DNA from: Flavobacterium noncentrifugens
GTDB lineage: Bacteria; Bacteroidota; Bacteroidia; Flavobacteriales; Flavobacteriaceae
DNA length: 64,000 bases
NCBI RefSeq assembly: GCF_900100375.1
Contig: NZ_FNEZ01000001.1
Coordinates: 186,001 to 250,000, forward strand
Reading direction: 5' to 3'
The notes under the pieces were generated by a model that saw only the letters and a program-made list of their open reading frames with translations, had not been told where the DNA came from and ran no database searches. This document shows, piece by piece, positions 41,267 through 50,521 of the stretch (positions within the stretch are counted from its first letter, which is position 1; each line of letters opens with the position of its first letter). Made by a program: the position numbers and the translations under genes.

Positions 41267-43731
41267 TTTTCGTTTTTCATATAAGAGGCGGTCATTTTTT
41301 TGATCCTTTCGGCCAAAGTTTCGCTGCTGAGTTTTTCGCGCAGTCGATCAGTGATAATCGGAAAACTGAATGGCGTTGGTTTTTGAGCCTGCTTCCAGAC
41401 GATTTCCTGGTTTTTGATCCGTTCCAACGATTGGATCAAACGGCCTTCTTCCAATTGATGTTCAAAAGTTTCGCGATAGGCTTGCTGGAATAATAAATTA
41501 TCGGGTTCGTAATCCCGAAAGACTTCAAAAATCAATTGTGAGCCGCTTTGCAGGTGTTTGGTTTTGATCATTTTTCCGGGAAATCCGGTGAAAACCAATC
41601 CGGCAATCACGGCAATGTCGCGGAATTTTCGTCGTGCCATTTCTGTTGCGTTCAAGCTTCTTTGCAAATCCGAATGGACATATTCAGTTGAAAATAAATT
41701 GTTGTCAATGACGCTTTGCATGTCAATTTCCTGATCAGACAGCAATTCAAATCCGTAATCATTATAAGCCAGTGAAAACGAAATCGGTGTCAGCAAACTA
41801 ATCCTAAAAGCCAATAAACTCGCCAAAGCTTCATGTACAAATCTTCCTTCAAACGGATAAAAAATCGCATGAAAACCTTCTCGTGTTTTAAATGTTTCTA
41901 TTAAAAACTGGTGCGAACCTGGCACAATCGATTCTTTTCGTTGTCTTTTAAACATCGGCGCAAGCGCTTTGAGTTCGGGCGTTAAATTTTCGGTATTTGC
42001 CGTATACATTTCCTGTCGCAGCATTTCGCTCATTTGTGCCGAAAACGACATACGCCCGCCCATCCAGCTGACCAATCTTGATTTTTTTGACGGATCGGCT
42101 TTTTTAACCAGAACCTGCATGTTTTTTACCTGGTACAATTCGAGTTTTTTTCCGCCAAAAGTAAACGCATCACCGGGTTTCATTTTCGAAATAAACCATT
42201 CTTCGATGCTTCCGAGATAACCGCCGCTAAGGAATTTGACCTGTAAAGTCGCATCGCCCACAATCGTCCCAATTTGCATTCTGTGGTGCATTGCGATCAA
42301 TCGACTGTTGATCTTAAACAAACCGTTGGGTTCAATATCAACTTTTTTATATTCATCATAAGCCTGCAAACTCTGGCTGCCTTTGGTGATAAAATTCAGT
42401 ATCCAGTTCCAGTTGTCTTCGGTCATCGCCTGATAGCAAAAAGTTCCTTTGACTTCATTGAAAATCTCATCCGGAAAAAACCCATCGGAAACCGCCAGCG
42501 TATTGAGATATTGCACCAAAACATCCCACGAATTTAAATACGGAATCCGGTCTTCAACTACTGTTTCCGCCACTGCTTTTTTCAATGCCGATGCTTCGAT
42601 GAGTTCCATAGCATGCGTTGCTAAAAAATGAATGACGCTTTCTTTTCCGGGTTGATGCCCACTCCTGCCCGCTCTTTGCATAAATCTCGCAACGCCTTTT
42701 GGGCCGCCAACTTGTATGATGCTTTCGACTGGTGCAAAATCAACACCTAAGTCCAAACTTGACGTACAAACCACAACTTTTAATTCTTCATTCCGGATCG
42801 CTTCTTCCACCCAAAGCCGCGTTTCCCGATTGATGCTTCCATGGTGCATTGCCATTTCTCCTGCAAATTCCGGATATTTTTCAAGCAACCGCTGAAACCA
42901 GATTTCACAAGCAGATCTGACATTCGTAAAGATCAAAGTCGTTTTGCTTTTTCTGACGATTGCCGCTGCTTCGTCAATCAGGTGCAAACCCATGTGCCCG
43001 CGCCAGGGATACGCTTCCATTTTTTCAGGAATGATCGAAAGCACTTTTATTTTTTTGTCGATATTCGCATGGATCAAAATTGAATTTTCATAGGCTTCCG
43101 AACCCATTCCGAGTAATACTTCTTTGGCTTGTTGCAAATTTCCGATCGTTGCAGAAATGCCCCAAATCCGCATGTTCGGAGCAATCGTCTTTAACCGCGA
43201 CAATGCCAGTTCCATTTGCACACCGCGTTTCGTACCCAGCAATTCATGCCATTCGTCAATGACAATCGCACGGCAATCTTCAAAGGTTTTATCGTAGCCT
43301 TTTGAGGCCAATAACAGTTGCAAACTTTCTGGCGTTGTGATCAGCAAATCGGGCATTTTACGGCTTTGCTTCGCACGTTCCGCATTTGATGTATCGCCGC
43401 TGCGGATGCCAACAGTCATTTGGGCACCCAGATCATTGACGACGCGTTCGGCAGCTTGTTTAATTTCTACCGACAGTGCGCGCAACGGCGTAATCCAGAT
43501 CGCTTTGAGTCCGGGCTTATGTTTGGTTTCATAATCCGGATTGTTTTTGATGTAATCGAGTACGATCGGAATCCAGAGTGCATAGGTTTTTCCGCTGCCC
43601 GTTGGCGCATTCAACAGCCCGTTTTTTCCCTGCAGAAACGCCGTCCAGGTCTCTTTTTGAAACGGAAAGGATTTCCAGCCCTGGTTTTTAAACCAGTTAT
43701 CTGCGATGTTGAAAAGTTGGGTTCTGTTCAT
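41263..43731 (-). CDS. Ligase-associated DNA damage response DEXH-box helicase (Lhr-like)
   Basis: An 822-residue superfamily 2 helicase of the Lhr core type. Motif I APTGSGKT is at 42-49, motif II is the DEWH in VIDEWHEL near 158, motif III is ISATIGN, and motif VI is the QRAGRSGHQPG segment near 365. Beyond the two RecA domains are a winged-helix and the Lhr-specific C-terminal domain with SPGYL-like SGGYLGSIEEWFI. Lhr-core enzymes unwind RNA-DNA hybrids and DNA 3' to 5'. It sits between the ligase and pdeM, with 160 bases of palindromic repeats separating it from the ligase. Confidence 0.95.
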   Translation of the reverse strand: MNRTQLFNIADNWFKNQGWKSFPFQKETWTAFLQGKNGLLNAPTGSGKTYALWIPIVLDYIKNNPDYETKHKPGLKAIWITPLRALSVEIKQAAERVVNDLGAQMTVGIRSGDTSNAERAKQSRKMPDLLITTPESLQLLLASKGYDKTFEDCRAIVIDEWHELLGTKRGVQMELALSRLKTIAPNMRIWGISATIGNLQQAKEVLLGMGSEAYENSILIHANIDKKIKVLSIIPEKMEAYPWRGHMGLHLIDEAAAIVRKSKTTLIFTNVRSACEIWFQRLLEKYPEFAGEMAMHHGSINRETRLWVEEAIRNEELKVVVCTSSLDLGVDFAPVESIIQVGGPKGVARFMQRAGRSGHQPGKESVIHFLATHAMELIEASALKKAVAETVVEDRIPYLNSWDVLVQYLNTLAVSDGFFPDEIFNEVKGTFCYQAMTEDNWNWILNFITKGSQSLQAYDEYKKVDIEPNGLFKINSRLIAMHHRMQIGTIVGDATLQVKFLSGGYLGSIEEWFISKMKPGDAFTFGGKKLELYQVKNMQVLVKKADPSKKSRLVSWMGGRMSFSAQMSEMLRQEMYTANTENLTPELKALAPMFKRQRKESIVPGSHQFLIETFKTREGFHAIFYPFEGRFVHEALASLLAFRISLLTPISFSLAYNDYGFELLSDQEIDMQSVIDNNLFSTEYVHSDLQRSLNATEMARRKFRDIAVIAGLVFTGFPGKMIKTKHLQSGSQLIFEVFRDYEPDNLLFQQAYRETFEHQLEEGRLIQSLERIKNQEIVWKQAQKPTPFSFPIITDRLREKLSSETLAERIKKMTASYMKNEK

Positions 43732-43750
43732 TAAAAAGTTTATTTTTTTG

Positions 43751-43806
43751 AACCATTAAGTACATTAAGGTTGCGCGACTTAATGGCCTTAATGCACTTA
43801 ATGGTT
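43751..43806. repeat. AACCATTAAG-family hairpin repeat, copy 2
   Basis: A 56-base palindrome. The left arm AACCATTAAGTACATTAAGG and the right arm CCTTAATGCACTTAATGGTT pair over 20 bases with one mismatch. It lies between the ligase stop and the helicase start, next to copy 3. Confidence 0.85.
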
Positions 43807-43837
43807 TAATTTTCTTTACCTTATAAGACTATTTTTT

Positions 43838-43892
43838 AACCATTAAGAGATTAAGAAAAGTTAAGCTTAATAACTCTATATTCTTAATGGTT
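43838..43892. repeat. AACCATTAAG-family hairpin repeat, copy 3
   Basis: A 55-base element with AACCATTAAG and CTTAATGGTT ends and less complementary inner arms. Its right end overlaps the TAA stop of the ligase gene by two bases, so the repeat forms the 3' boundary of that gene. Copies 2 and 3 are separated by 31 bases. Confidence 0.8.
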
Positions 43893-45507
43893 AATTTTCT
43901 GTATTTGAAGAAATCATATTTTTGATGTCTTCGATAGAATTGGCTTCTTCGATTTTCTTATCATGCCGCCATCTTAAAATCCGCGGAAATCGTGTTGCGA
44001 CGCCACTCTTGTGACGCTTGGAAAACGCAATTCCTTCAAATCCAATTTCGAAAACCAGCTGTGGTGTGACACTTCGAACCGGCCCGAAACGTTCGAGAGT
44101 GTGTTTCTTGATCCAATCGTCAACTTTGCGAAACTCGGCATCGGTTAAACCAGAATACGCTTTTGCGAAAGTGACCAATTCGCGTTCCCCATTTTCATTG
44201 TCCTGCCAGAGTGCAAAAGTGTAATCAGTAAATAAATTCGCACGCCGGCCCGAACCTCGCATCGCATATGTCAAAACAGCATCAATGACCAGTGGTTCAA
44301 TTTTCCATTTCCACCAATCGCCTTTTTTGCGTCCAACCTGATAGGCAGAATCGCGGCGTTTCAGCATCAAACCTTCTGATTTCATTTCGCGCGCACGCAT
44401 TCTTTCAGTCGTCACATCTTCCCAGGATTTTAAATTTACACGCTCTGAAATCTGTAACGAGAGATTCGAATTTTTAACGGTTTCGTATAATTTTTCGAGC
44501 AAATCGCGGCGCTGGTCATACGGCAAATTTCGGATGTCATTTCCTTCCCATTCCAATAAATCATACGCTTTAATGATGACCGGGGTTTTAGCGAGCAATG
44601 CAGCCGAAACGGTTTTGCGCCCGATCCTGGTTTGCAGATCGTTAAAAGTTCCGATTTGACCTTCCGGAAATGGAAGAATTTCTCCGTCGATTACTGTTCC
44701 GTTTGGAATAATCCCGACGAACGCATGAAATTCCGGATACTTATCCGTTACCAATTCCTCGCCGCGGCTCCAAACGTATATTTTGTCGTCACGGATGATC
44801 GTTTGCGAACGGATTCCGTCCCATTTGTGTTCGATGCTCCAGTCTTCGGGATTTCCAAGGGCTGAAACTTCGCCCTCTATCGGGTAAGCCAAATAAAACG
44901 GAAATGGTTTTGACAAATAATCGCTGCTTTTTTCGTCCAGGATCAATTCCTGAAAGGAGATTTTATCGGGATTCCAGTCGCCCATTAACTTGTAAGCCAG
45001 CAAATCTTCATCGACACCTTCGGCTTTTGAAAGTGCGCGCGTCATCAGTTTCTGACTTACGCCGATGCGGAAACTTCCGGTAATTAATTTGGTAAAAACG
45101 AAGCGTTCGTAATAATTCAGCGCGAGCCAGTTGGTTCTCAGATATTCGCGTTTTTCATCATCAGATTTCTTTTTGAGTGCGATCATTTCCTGCAGGAATT
45201 CGGTCAGGCTTTTGTCAGAATGTTCTTTTGTGGTTGGAATAATGAGCGCGATGGTTTCTGCGAGATCGCCCACGATATGATAGCTTTCCTCGAACAGCCA
45301 AAGCGGAATATTTGCCAGTTCATTGGCCCAAAGCCGCAACAAAGTCGTATTGACCGGGCGTGGTGGCCGGCGGTGTGACAAGATCGCGATTGTCCAGACT
45401 TTATCTTCAGGCGAAGCGCGACGGAAATAGTCGGTCAGTGCGTTTACTTTTACTGACGTTTTGTTGGAGCTGTCGAGGGCTTTGATGAGTTCGGCGAAAT
45501 TTTTCAT
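43891..45507 (-). CDS. ATP-dependent DNA ligase (ligase-associated repair cluster)
   Basis: A 538-residue ATP-dependent ligase, distinct from the NAD-dependent replicative LigA. It has an alpha-helical DNA-binding domain (about 1-205), then the nucleotidyltransferase core with the AMP-accepting Lys228 in HKWDGIRSQ, motifs III/IIIa around DGEILPF, the MLKRRDSAYQVGRKKGDWWKWK motif IV-V region, and an OB-fold domain ending in FSKRHKSGVATRFPRI. It is the core of a four-gene set with exonuclease, helicase and PdeM. The start overlaps the exonuclease stop as ATGA. Confidence 0.95.
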   Translation of the reverse strand: MKNFAELIKALDSSNKTSVKVNALTDYFRRASPEDKVWTIAILSHRRPPRPVNTTLLRLWANELANIPLWLFEESYHIVGDLAETIALIIPTTKEHSDKSLTEFLQEMIALKKKSDDEKREYLRTNWLALNYYERFVFTKLITGSFRIGVSQKLMTRALSKAEGVDEDLLAYKLMGDWNPDKISFQELILDEKSSDYLSKPFPFYLAYPIEGEVSALGNPEDWSIEHKWDGIRSQTIIRDDKIYVWSRGEELVTDKYPEFHAFVGIIPNGTVIDGEILPFPEGQIGTFNDLQTRIGRKTVSAALLAKTPVIIKAYDLLEWEGNDIRNLPYDQRRDLLEKLYETVKNSNLSLQISERVNLKSWEDVTTERMRAREMKSEGLMLKRRDSAYQVGRKKGDWWKWKIEPLVIDAVLTYAMRGSGRRANLFTDYTFALWQDNENGERELVTFAKAYSGLTDAEFRKVDDWIKKHTLERFGPVRSVTPQLVFEIGFEGIAFSKRHKSGVATRFPRILRWRHDKKIEEANSIEDIKNMISSNTEN

Positions 45508-46547
45508 GCGGCGTCTTCATTTCCTTGTTCGAGTTCGGCTTTGTCGGTTTCTGCGGTTTCGCCTTCATCGCCTTCGTACTGAGTATGTTCTGTACGCGCA
45601 TCATAACCGATTTCGCGCAGATATTTTGAAAAAACATCGGAATAACCGTGTGTGCAGATGATCTTTTCTGCACCCGTAGCTTTGATACTGTCAAGTAATC
45701 CGTACCAGTCGCAATGATCGCTCAAAACAAAACCTTTGTCAATAGCGCGTCGTCTTCTGGCACCGCGAAAAGCCATCCAGCCACTCGCCGATCCGGTTAC
45801 AAATGGCGTCATCTTTCTAATCCAGATGCTGCCGTGTGCGCTTGGAGGCGCGAGTACAATATTTCCGGGAAATTCTTCTTTTTTCGTATCGCGTGTGATT
45901 AAAGTTGTTGGTGGAAAATCGACCATCGGACGCAAAACATTTGTCATATTTTCTACGGCGCCATGGGTGAATATTTTGCCATTGCTCGTGTCCAAATATT
46001 TCAAAAGCCGTTGCGCTTTACCTAAAGTGTAGCCAAATAAAATCGACGTTTTTCCTTCTGCCTTGTTTTCTGCCCACCAATTGTTGATGTCGGTCATGAC
46101 TTCGGTTTGCGGAATCCAGTTGAAAGCCGGCAATCCGAAAGTATTTTCCGTGATGAAAGTGTGGCATTTTACAGGTTCGTATGGAACGGAAATCCCATCG
46201 TCTTCGGTTTTATAATCGCCGGTAAACACCCAGACTTCACCTTTGTATTCGACACGGATTTGTGCGCTTCCAATGATATGCCCAGCCGGATGCAGTGAAA
46301 ATTTGACACCATTGATTGTAAAAGTTTCGTTCCAGTCTTTTCCGGTGACGTTGATGTCGCCCAACCGGTGTTTAATGATTGGTACGTTTGTATGGTGCGT
46401 GATGTAATTTTTATGGCCCCAACGCGAATGGTCGGCGTGGCCGTGCGTGATGATCGCGTTTGTGACCGGCCGCCACGGATCTAGATAAACATCTGCCTGA
46501 TGGCAGTAAATTCCTTTGTCGTTAAAAGCCAAGAGTGGGATTTTCAT
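45504..46547 (-). CDS. Ligase-associated DNA damage response exonuclease (metallo-beta-lactamase fold)
   Basis: A 347-residue metallo-beta-lactamase/beta-CASP nuclease related to SNM1/Artemis. The zinc ligands are His35, His37, Asp39 and His40 in THGHADHS, a histidine in HPAGHIIGSAQ, and the GDYKTEDDG acid. Later come the ICTHGYSDVFSKY and LSDHCDWYGL segments of the beta-CASP part. As first gene of the repair unit it probably trims DNA ends for the following ligase. It is followed by the ligase gene with a 4-base overlap. No clear -7 consensus was found upstream, only GTAACTTT-like sequence. Confidence 0.94.
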   Translation of the reverse strand: MKIPLLAFNDKGIYCHQADVYLDPWRPVTNAIITHGHADHSRWGHKNYITHHTNVPIIKHRLGDINVTGKDWNETFTINGVKFSLHPAGHIIGSAQIRVEYKGEVWVFTGDYKTEDDGISVPYEPVKCHTFITENTFGLPAFNWIPQTEVMTDINNWWAENKAEGKTSILFGYTLGKAQRLLKYLDTSNGKIFTHGAVENMTNVLRPMVDFPPTTLITRDTKKEEFPGNIVLAPPSAHGSIWIRKMTPFVTGSASGWMAFRGARRRRAIDKGFVLSDHCDWYGLLDSIKATGAEKIICTHGYSDVFSKYLREIGYDARTEHTQYEGDEGETAETDKAELEQGNEDAA

Positions 46548-46794
46548 TAAAAATATATTTTCATAAAGTTACAAGGAGATCTTTATATAATTAAGCGATA
46601 GATTTACAAGTTTATCCTGAATCAAATGACTTGTTTTCGAAATTTTATTGCAAAAAACCTAAATTTATTGCATCTAAACCGTTATTTAACAGCGCGTTAA
46701 TTGCATCACAATTGTGACCTAGAATCGGATTGCCTGTTTAATTAAAAGCACCTTTACTTAGTGAAAATTCTTTCACGACCTAAACCTACACCTT

Positions 46795-47580
46795 ATGAAA
46801 TTTAGAAAAAGTATTGCAACCGCCCCGTTGTTACTGATGGCTTTCCTTTCAAGTTGCAGCAACGATCAAAGTACTGTTGTTCCATCTGCCAATGAAAATC
46901 AGGCACAAACAAAAAAATTCAATTCAAAAAATTCGTCCGAAGTTAATTTAGGCCTTGCAGGTGATTTTGTAATCCTATCCAAAACCGGAATAACAAACGT
47001 GTTCCAGTCGGATGTCACCGGAGATATTGGATCTAGTCCAATAACAGGTGCAGCAGTGTTGCTGGAATGTGTTGAAGTTACCGGAAATATCTATACAGTC
47101 GATGCGGCAGGACCAGCCTGTAAAATAACCAATGCCACGAGATTGACCGCTGCAATAGGCGACATGCAAACAGCATACACGAATGTCGCGGGAAGGATCA
47201 ATCCAGATTTCCTGAACCTTGGCGCTGGTGATATTGGCGGACGAACACTCACTCCGGGATTGTATAAATGGACGAGCGCATTGCTTATTCCAACCGACAT
47301 TAGCATTTCAGGAAGCCCAAATGATATTTTCATCTTTCAGGTCGATGGCACATTAGATGTAAGTTCTGCTGTAAATGTCACTTTGATTGGTGGCGTACAG
47401 GCAAAAAACATTTACTGGCAAGTTGCCGATGCAGTAACACTGGGAACCACCAGTCATTTTGAAGGCATTATCCTTGGCGGATCTGGAATCAATCTCAAAA
47501 CAGCCGCTTCCATAAACGGCCAAATGCTCGCCCAGACTGCCGTGACGCTTCAAATGAATACAGTCGTAAAACCACAATAA
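46795..47580 (+). CDS. DUF3494 ice-binding protein, predicted lipoprotein
   Basis: A 261-residue protein of the DUF3494/IBP-1 family, a right-handed beta-solenoid with a helix packed alongside that binds ice or shapes ice crystals. The domain runs from about residue 49 (SEVNLGLAGDFVILS) to the end. Family marks include DIGSSPITG, GDIGGRTLTPGLYKW, FIFQVDGTL, KNIYWQVADAVTLGTTSHFEG and INGQMLAQTAVTL. Cys92 and Cys109 are 17 apart, the spacing I recall for the head-region disulfide of Flavobacterium frigoris IBP. The N-terminus is a lipoprotein signal ending LSSC (Cys21), so this version is probably membrane-anchored rather than freely secreted. It stands alone. Confidence 0.93.
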   Translation: MKFRKSIATAPLLLMAFLSSCSNDQSTVVPSANENQAQTKKFNSKNSSEVNLGLAGDFVILSKTGITNVFQSDVTGDIGSSPITGAAVLLECVEVTGNIYTVDAAGPACKITNATRLTAAIGDMQTAYTNVAGRINPDFLNLGAGDIGGRTLTPGLYKWTSALLIPTDISISGSPNDIFIFQVDGTLDVSSAVNVTLIGGVQAKNIYWQVADAVTLGTTSHFEGIILGGSGINLKTAASINGQMLAQTAVTLQMNTVVKPQ

Positions 47581-47606
47581 GAAATAGATAGAATTTTATT
47601 TAAAAG

Positions 47607-47634
47607 AGGCTTGAGTCATTCAAGCCTTTTTTTT
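47607..47634 (+). terminator. Rho-independent terminator after the ice-binding protein gene
   Basis: AGGCTTGA and TCAAGCCT form a perfect 8-bp stem with a five-base loop, followed by eight T residues, 27 bases after the stop. Confidence 0.92.
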
Positions 47635-47707
47635 ATTGACACAAAAATACAAACGGCACCTGAATCTTTTTTATCGTTTCATTATCATATATTCAAAACA
47701 ACATTTG

Positions 47708-47715
47708 TATTTTTG
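47708..47715 (+). promoter_or_regulatory. Putative -7 element for pruA
   Basis: TATTTTTG matches the consensus, 73 bases before the pruA ATG, implying a longer leader than most genes here. No well-spaced TTG was found. Confidence 0.4.
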
Positions 47716-47788
47716 CATACCGTTAAATCAATGCCGATTTTCGGAACGCTTAATTATATAATTGTCAAACATTTAAAATCAACATACG

Positions 47789-49417
47789 ATGCTTAAAGGA
47801 TTTTTTCACGTGCCAAAAGCGGTCAATGAACCCGTAAAATCTTATAAACCCGGAAGCCCCGAAAAAGACAGCGTTTTGGCTGCTTACAAAGCGATGTGGG
47901 ATTCGAAAATCGAAGTTCCGTTGTACATTGGCAGCGACGAAATTAAAACCGGAAACACGAAAAACATTACGGCACCTCACGACCACAAACATGTCGTTGG
48001 AACCTATCATTTGGCCGAGAAAAAACACATAGATCAAGCGATTGAAAATGCGTTAGCTTCGAAAGATGCATGGGCGAATTTACCTTGGGAACAGCGCGCT
48101 GCGATTTTCCTGAAAGCTGCGGAGTTGATTGCCGGACCTTACCGGGCAAGAATCAATGCGGCAACCATGATTGGGCAATCGAAAAATATTTTTCAGGCAG
48201 AAATTGATGCGGCTTGTGAGCTGATTGACTTTTTGCGTTTCAATGTTGAATTCATGACGCAGATTTACGGCGACCAGCCTAAATCGACTTCGGATATGTG
48301 GAACCGAGTAGAATACCGTCCGCTCGAAGGTTTTGTATATGCGATTACGCCATTTAACTTTACAGCAATTGCGGCCAATTTGCCTGCGAGCGCGGCAATG
48401 ATGGGAAATGTTGTGGTTTGGAAACCGAGCGACAGCCAGGTATTTTCGGCGAAAGTGATTATTGATGTTTTTAAGGAAGCTGGTGTTCCCGATGGCGTGA
48501 TCAACGTGGTTTTTGGCGATGCGGCGATGATCAGCAACACGATTTTTGAGCATGCTGATTTTGCGGGCATCCATTTTACGGGATCGACACATGTGTTTCA
48601 GGACATCTGGAAAACCATTGGAAACAACATTTTAAAATATAAAACGTATCCGAGGATCGTTGGAGAAACCGGCGGGAAGGATTTTATCGTGGCGCATCCG
48701 AGTGCGAACGTAAAACAAGTTGCCACCGGAATTGCGCGTGGCGCTTTTGAATTCCAGGGACAGAAATGTTCGGCGGCTTCGAGGGCTTACATTCCGCAGA
48801 GTTTGTGGCCGGCGGTCAAAGAGCAATTGATCACTGACGTGAAATCGATGAAAATGGGTTCTCCAGAAGATTTTGGGAATTTCATTACAGCAGTCATTCA
48901 TGAAGGTTCGTTTGACAAATTGGCCAGTTATATCGACCAGGCTAAAAATGATGCAGATGCAGAAATTATCGTAGGTGGAAATTACGACAAATCAGTGGGT
49001 TATTTTATTGAGCCGACGGTGATCGTAACGACCAATCCGAAATACAAAACTATGGAAACCGAATTGTTCGGACCGGTGATGACAATTTTCGTTTATGAAG
49101 ATGCAAAATGGGCAGAAACGTTAAAACTGGTTGATGAAACTTCGCCTTACGCATTGACTGGCGCGGTGTTTAGCCAGGATCGTTATGCGATTGCAGAAGC
49201 GACAGAAGCGTTGAAAAATGCGGCCGGAAACTTTTACATCAATGACAAACCAACTGGAGCCGTTGTTGGCATGCAGCCTTTTGGCGGCGCAAGGGCATCG
49301 GGAACGAATGACAAGGCAGGATCGGCGATGAACTTGCTGCGTTGGGCTTCGGCAAGAACTATTAAAGAAACTTTTGTGACTCCGGAAGATTATCGTTATC
49401 CTTTTTTGGGAGAATAA
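47789..49417 (+). CDS. pruA: 1-pyrroline-5-carboxylate (glutamate semialdehyde) dehydrogenase
   Basis: NAD-dependent aldehyde dehydrogenase that completes proline breakdown to glutamate. The 542-residue length fits the stand-alone P5CDH form, here without a fused proline dehydrogenase. The catalytic Cys327 is in GQKCSAASRA and the general base Glu293 in IVGETGGKD. The NAD fold includes FTGSTHVF, and ITPFNFTAIA is the P5CDH-type substrate-proximal motif. A terminator follows at 49433. No proline dehydrogenase gene is adjacent. Confidence 0.96.
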   Translation: MLKGFFHVPKAVNEPVKSYKPGSPEKDSVLAAYKAMWDSKIEVPLYIGSDEIKTGNTKNITAPHDHKHVVGTYHLAEKKHIDQAIENALASKDAWANLPWEQRAAIFLKAAELIAGPYRARINAATMIGQSKNIFQAEIDAACELIDFLRFNVEFMTQIYGDQPKSTSDMWNRVEYRPLEGFVYAITPFNFTAIAANLPASAAMMGNVVVWKPSDSQVFSAKVIIDVFKEAGVPDGVINVVFGDAAMISNTIFEHADFAGIHFTGSTHVFQDIWKTIGNNILKYKTYPRIVGETGGKDFIVAHPSANVKQVATGIARGAFEFQGQKCSAASRAYIPQSLWPAVKEQLITDVKSMKMGSPEDFGNFITAVIHEGSFDKLASYIDQAKNDADAEIIVGGNYDKSVGYFIEPTVIVTTNPKYKTMETELFGPVMTIFVYEDAKWAETLKLVDETSPYALTGAVFSQDRYAIAEATEALKNAAGNFYINDKPTGAVVGMQPFGGARASGTNDKAGSAMNLLRWASARTIKETFVTPEDYRYPFLGE

Positions 49418-49432
49418 AAAAATATTTACATC

Positions 49433-49463
49433 AAAAGCCCGTATAAAATTTGCGGGCTTTTTT
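49433..49463 (+). terminator. Rho-independent terminator of pruA
   Basis: AAAAGCCCG pairs with CGGGCTTTT around an 11-base loop and continues into a T-run. Confidence 0.9.
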
Positions 49464-49465
49464 AT

Positions 49466-49473
49466 TACATTTG
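49466..49473 (+). promoter_or_regulatory. Putative -7 element for the T9SS cargo gene
   Basis: TACATTTG directly after the pruA terminator, 21 bases before the ATG at 49495. This supports the internal ATG over an upstream reading that would start inside the terminator. Confidence 0.45.
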
Positions 49474-49494
49474 ACTGAATTTAAAATACTTGAC

Positions 49495-50517
49495 ATGAAA
49501 AAAACTTTACTTTTTAACTTATTTATATTTTGTACGATAGGCGCAATTGCACAAGCGCCAATCAACAATTTCTACCAGCCACAGGACCGGGTCACCTATA
49601 ATGTCGTACAATCGGCAGTACCGCTTGTGCAGGAAACTTCGGGCGCAAATATGAATTGGAATTTCAGCCAATTGACGGCTGTTGGCACTTCTGAAGTGCA
49701 TACCGTCGCACCTACGGCCGAAGAACTTGTCACATATTTAAATACGACAGCCGTAACTGTGACAACGGCAACACTGGGCAGCGACGATTTTTCTAATAAG
49801 ATTTTTTCCAGGACTTCGGGAACAACCGTTTCGATTACCGGCGCCAATACTTCCCAGATCGAATTAATTTACGACACAGACAACGCGACTTTAGGCAATT
49901 TTCCTTTAAATTACGGCTTTACAAATAGCGACGGAATATCGGGAACTTACAATGCCACAGGCGGATATTCTGGTTCGTTTACAGGAAATTCCACTACAGC
50001 AGTCGACGCTTACGGAATATTAACTGTAAATGTAGGTTCAACACCTGCGGCTACGCACATTACGCGTTTAAAAACAACGCAGACCATTTCACTAGATTAT
50101 CTTTTCTTTTCAAATGTTGGCACCGTGACGCAAACGACTTACAGTTATTACAAAAATGGTTCGCCAATGAGCGTTCCTGTTTTTAGAAGCACACATACTA
50201 ACATTAATGTGCCTTTGATGCAGATTGATTATACGACGGACTCATTGGAATCTTTTGAAGCGCAATTGAACACTTCAGATTTCGAAGTTTCCGGCTTTAG
50301 TATTGCGCCAAATCCGGCAACCGATTTTGTTACGATTCAAATGAAAAATAATGAAATTATCCGCAATTTGAAAATTGTAGACGTAAACGGAAGGATCATT
50401 ATCGAATCAAATCCGATTGAAAACACTTTAGATTTAAGCCAGTTGCAGAAAGGAACTTATTTCGCCCAGATCAAGACCGACAGCGGGACATTTGCCAAGA
50501 AGATTATTAAAAATTAG
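49495..50517 (+). CDS. Secreted protein with type A T9SS sorting domain
   Basis: A 340-residue protein: signal peptide (about 1-20, ending IGAIAQ), a beta-rich, Thr/Ser-rich passenger of about 250 residues without a recognised domain, and a C-terminal type A sorting domain of about 75 residues that starts at SIAPNPATDF and ends with GTYFAQIKTDSGTFAKKIIKN-like strands. Such domains send proteins through the type IX system and are usually removed after export. I use the ATG at 49495 because upstream in-frame codons lie in the pruA terminator. Confidence 0.88.
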   Translation: MKKTLLFNLFIFCTIGAIAQAPINNFYQPQDRVTYNVVQSAVPLVQETSGANMNWNFSQLTAVGTSEVHTVAPTAEELVTYLNTTAVTVTTATLGSDDFSNKIFSRTSGTTVSITGANTSQIELIYDTDNATLGNFPLNYGFTNSDGISGTYNATGGYSGSFTGNSTTAVDAYGILTVNVGSTPAATHITRLKTTQTISLDYLFFSNVGTVTQTTYSYYKNGSPMSVPVFRSTHTNINVPLMQIDYTTDSLESFEAQLNTSDFEVSGFSIAPNPATDFVTIQMKNNEIIRNLKIVDVNGRIIIESNPIENTLDLSQLQKGTYFAQIKTDSGTFAKKIIKN

Positions 50518-50521
50518 TGCA

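Noticed and set aside
48080-48592. Open reading frame of 170 codons on the minus strand within pruA
   Set aside because: It lies entirely antisense to a conserved dehydrogenase gene, has no family-like sequence, and similar antisense frames occur in most long genes here.
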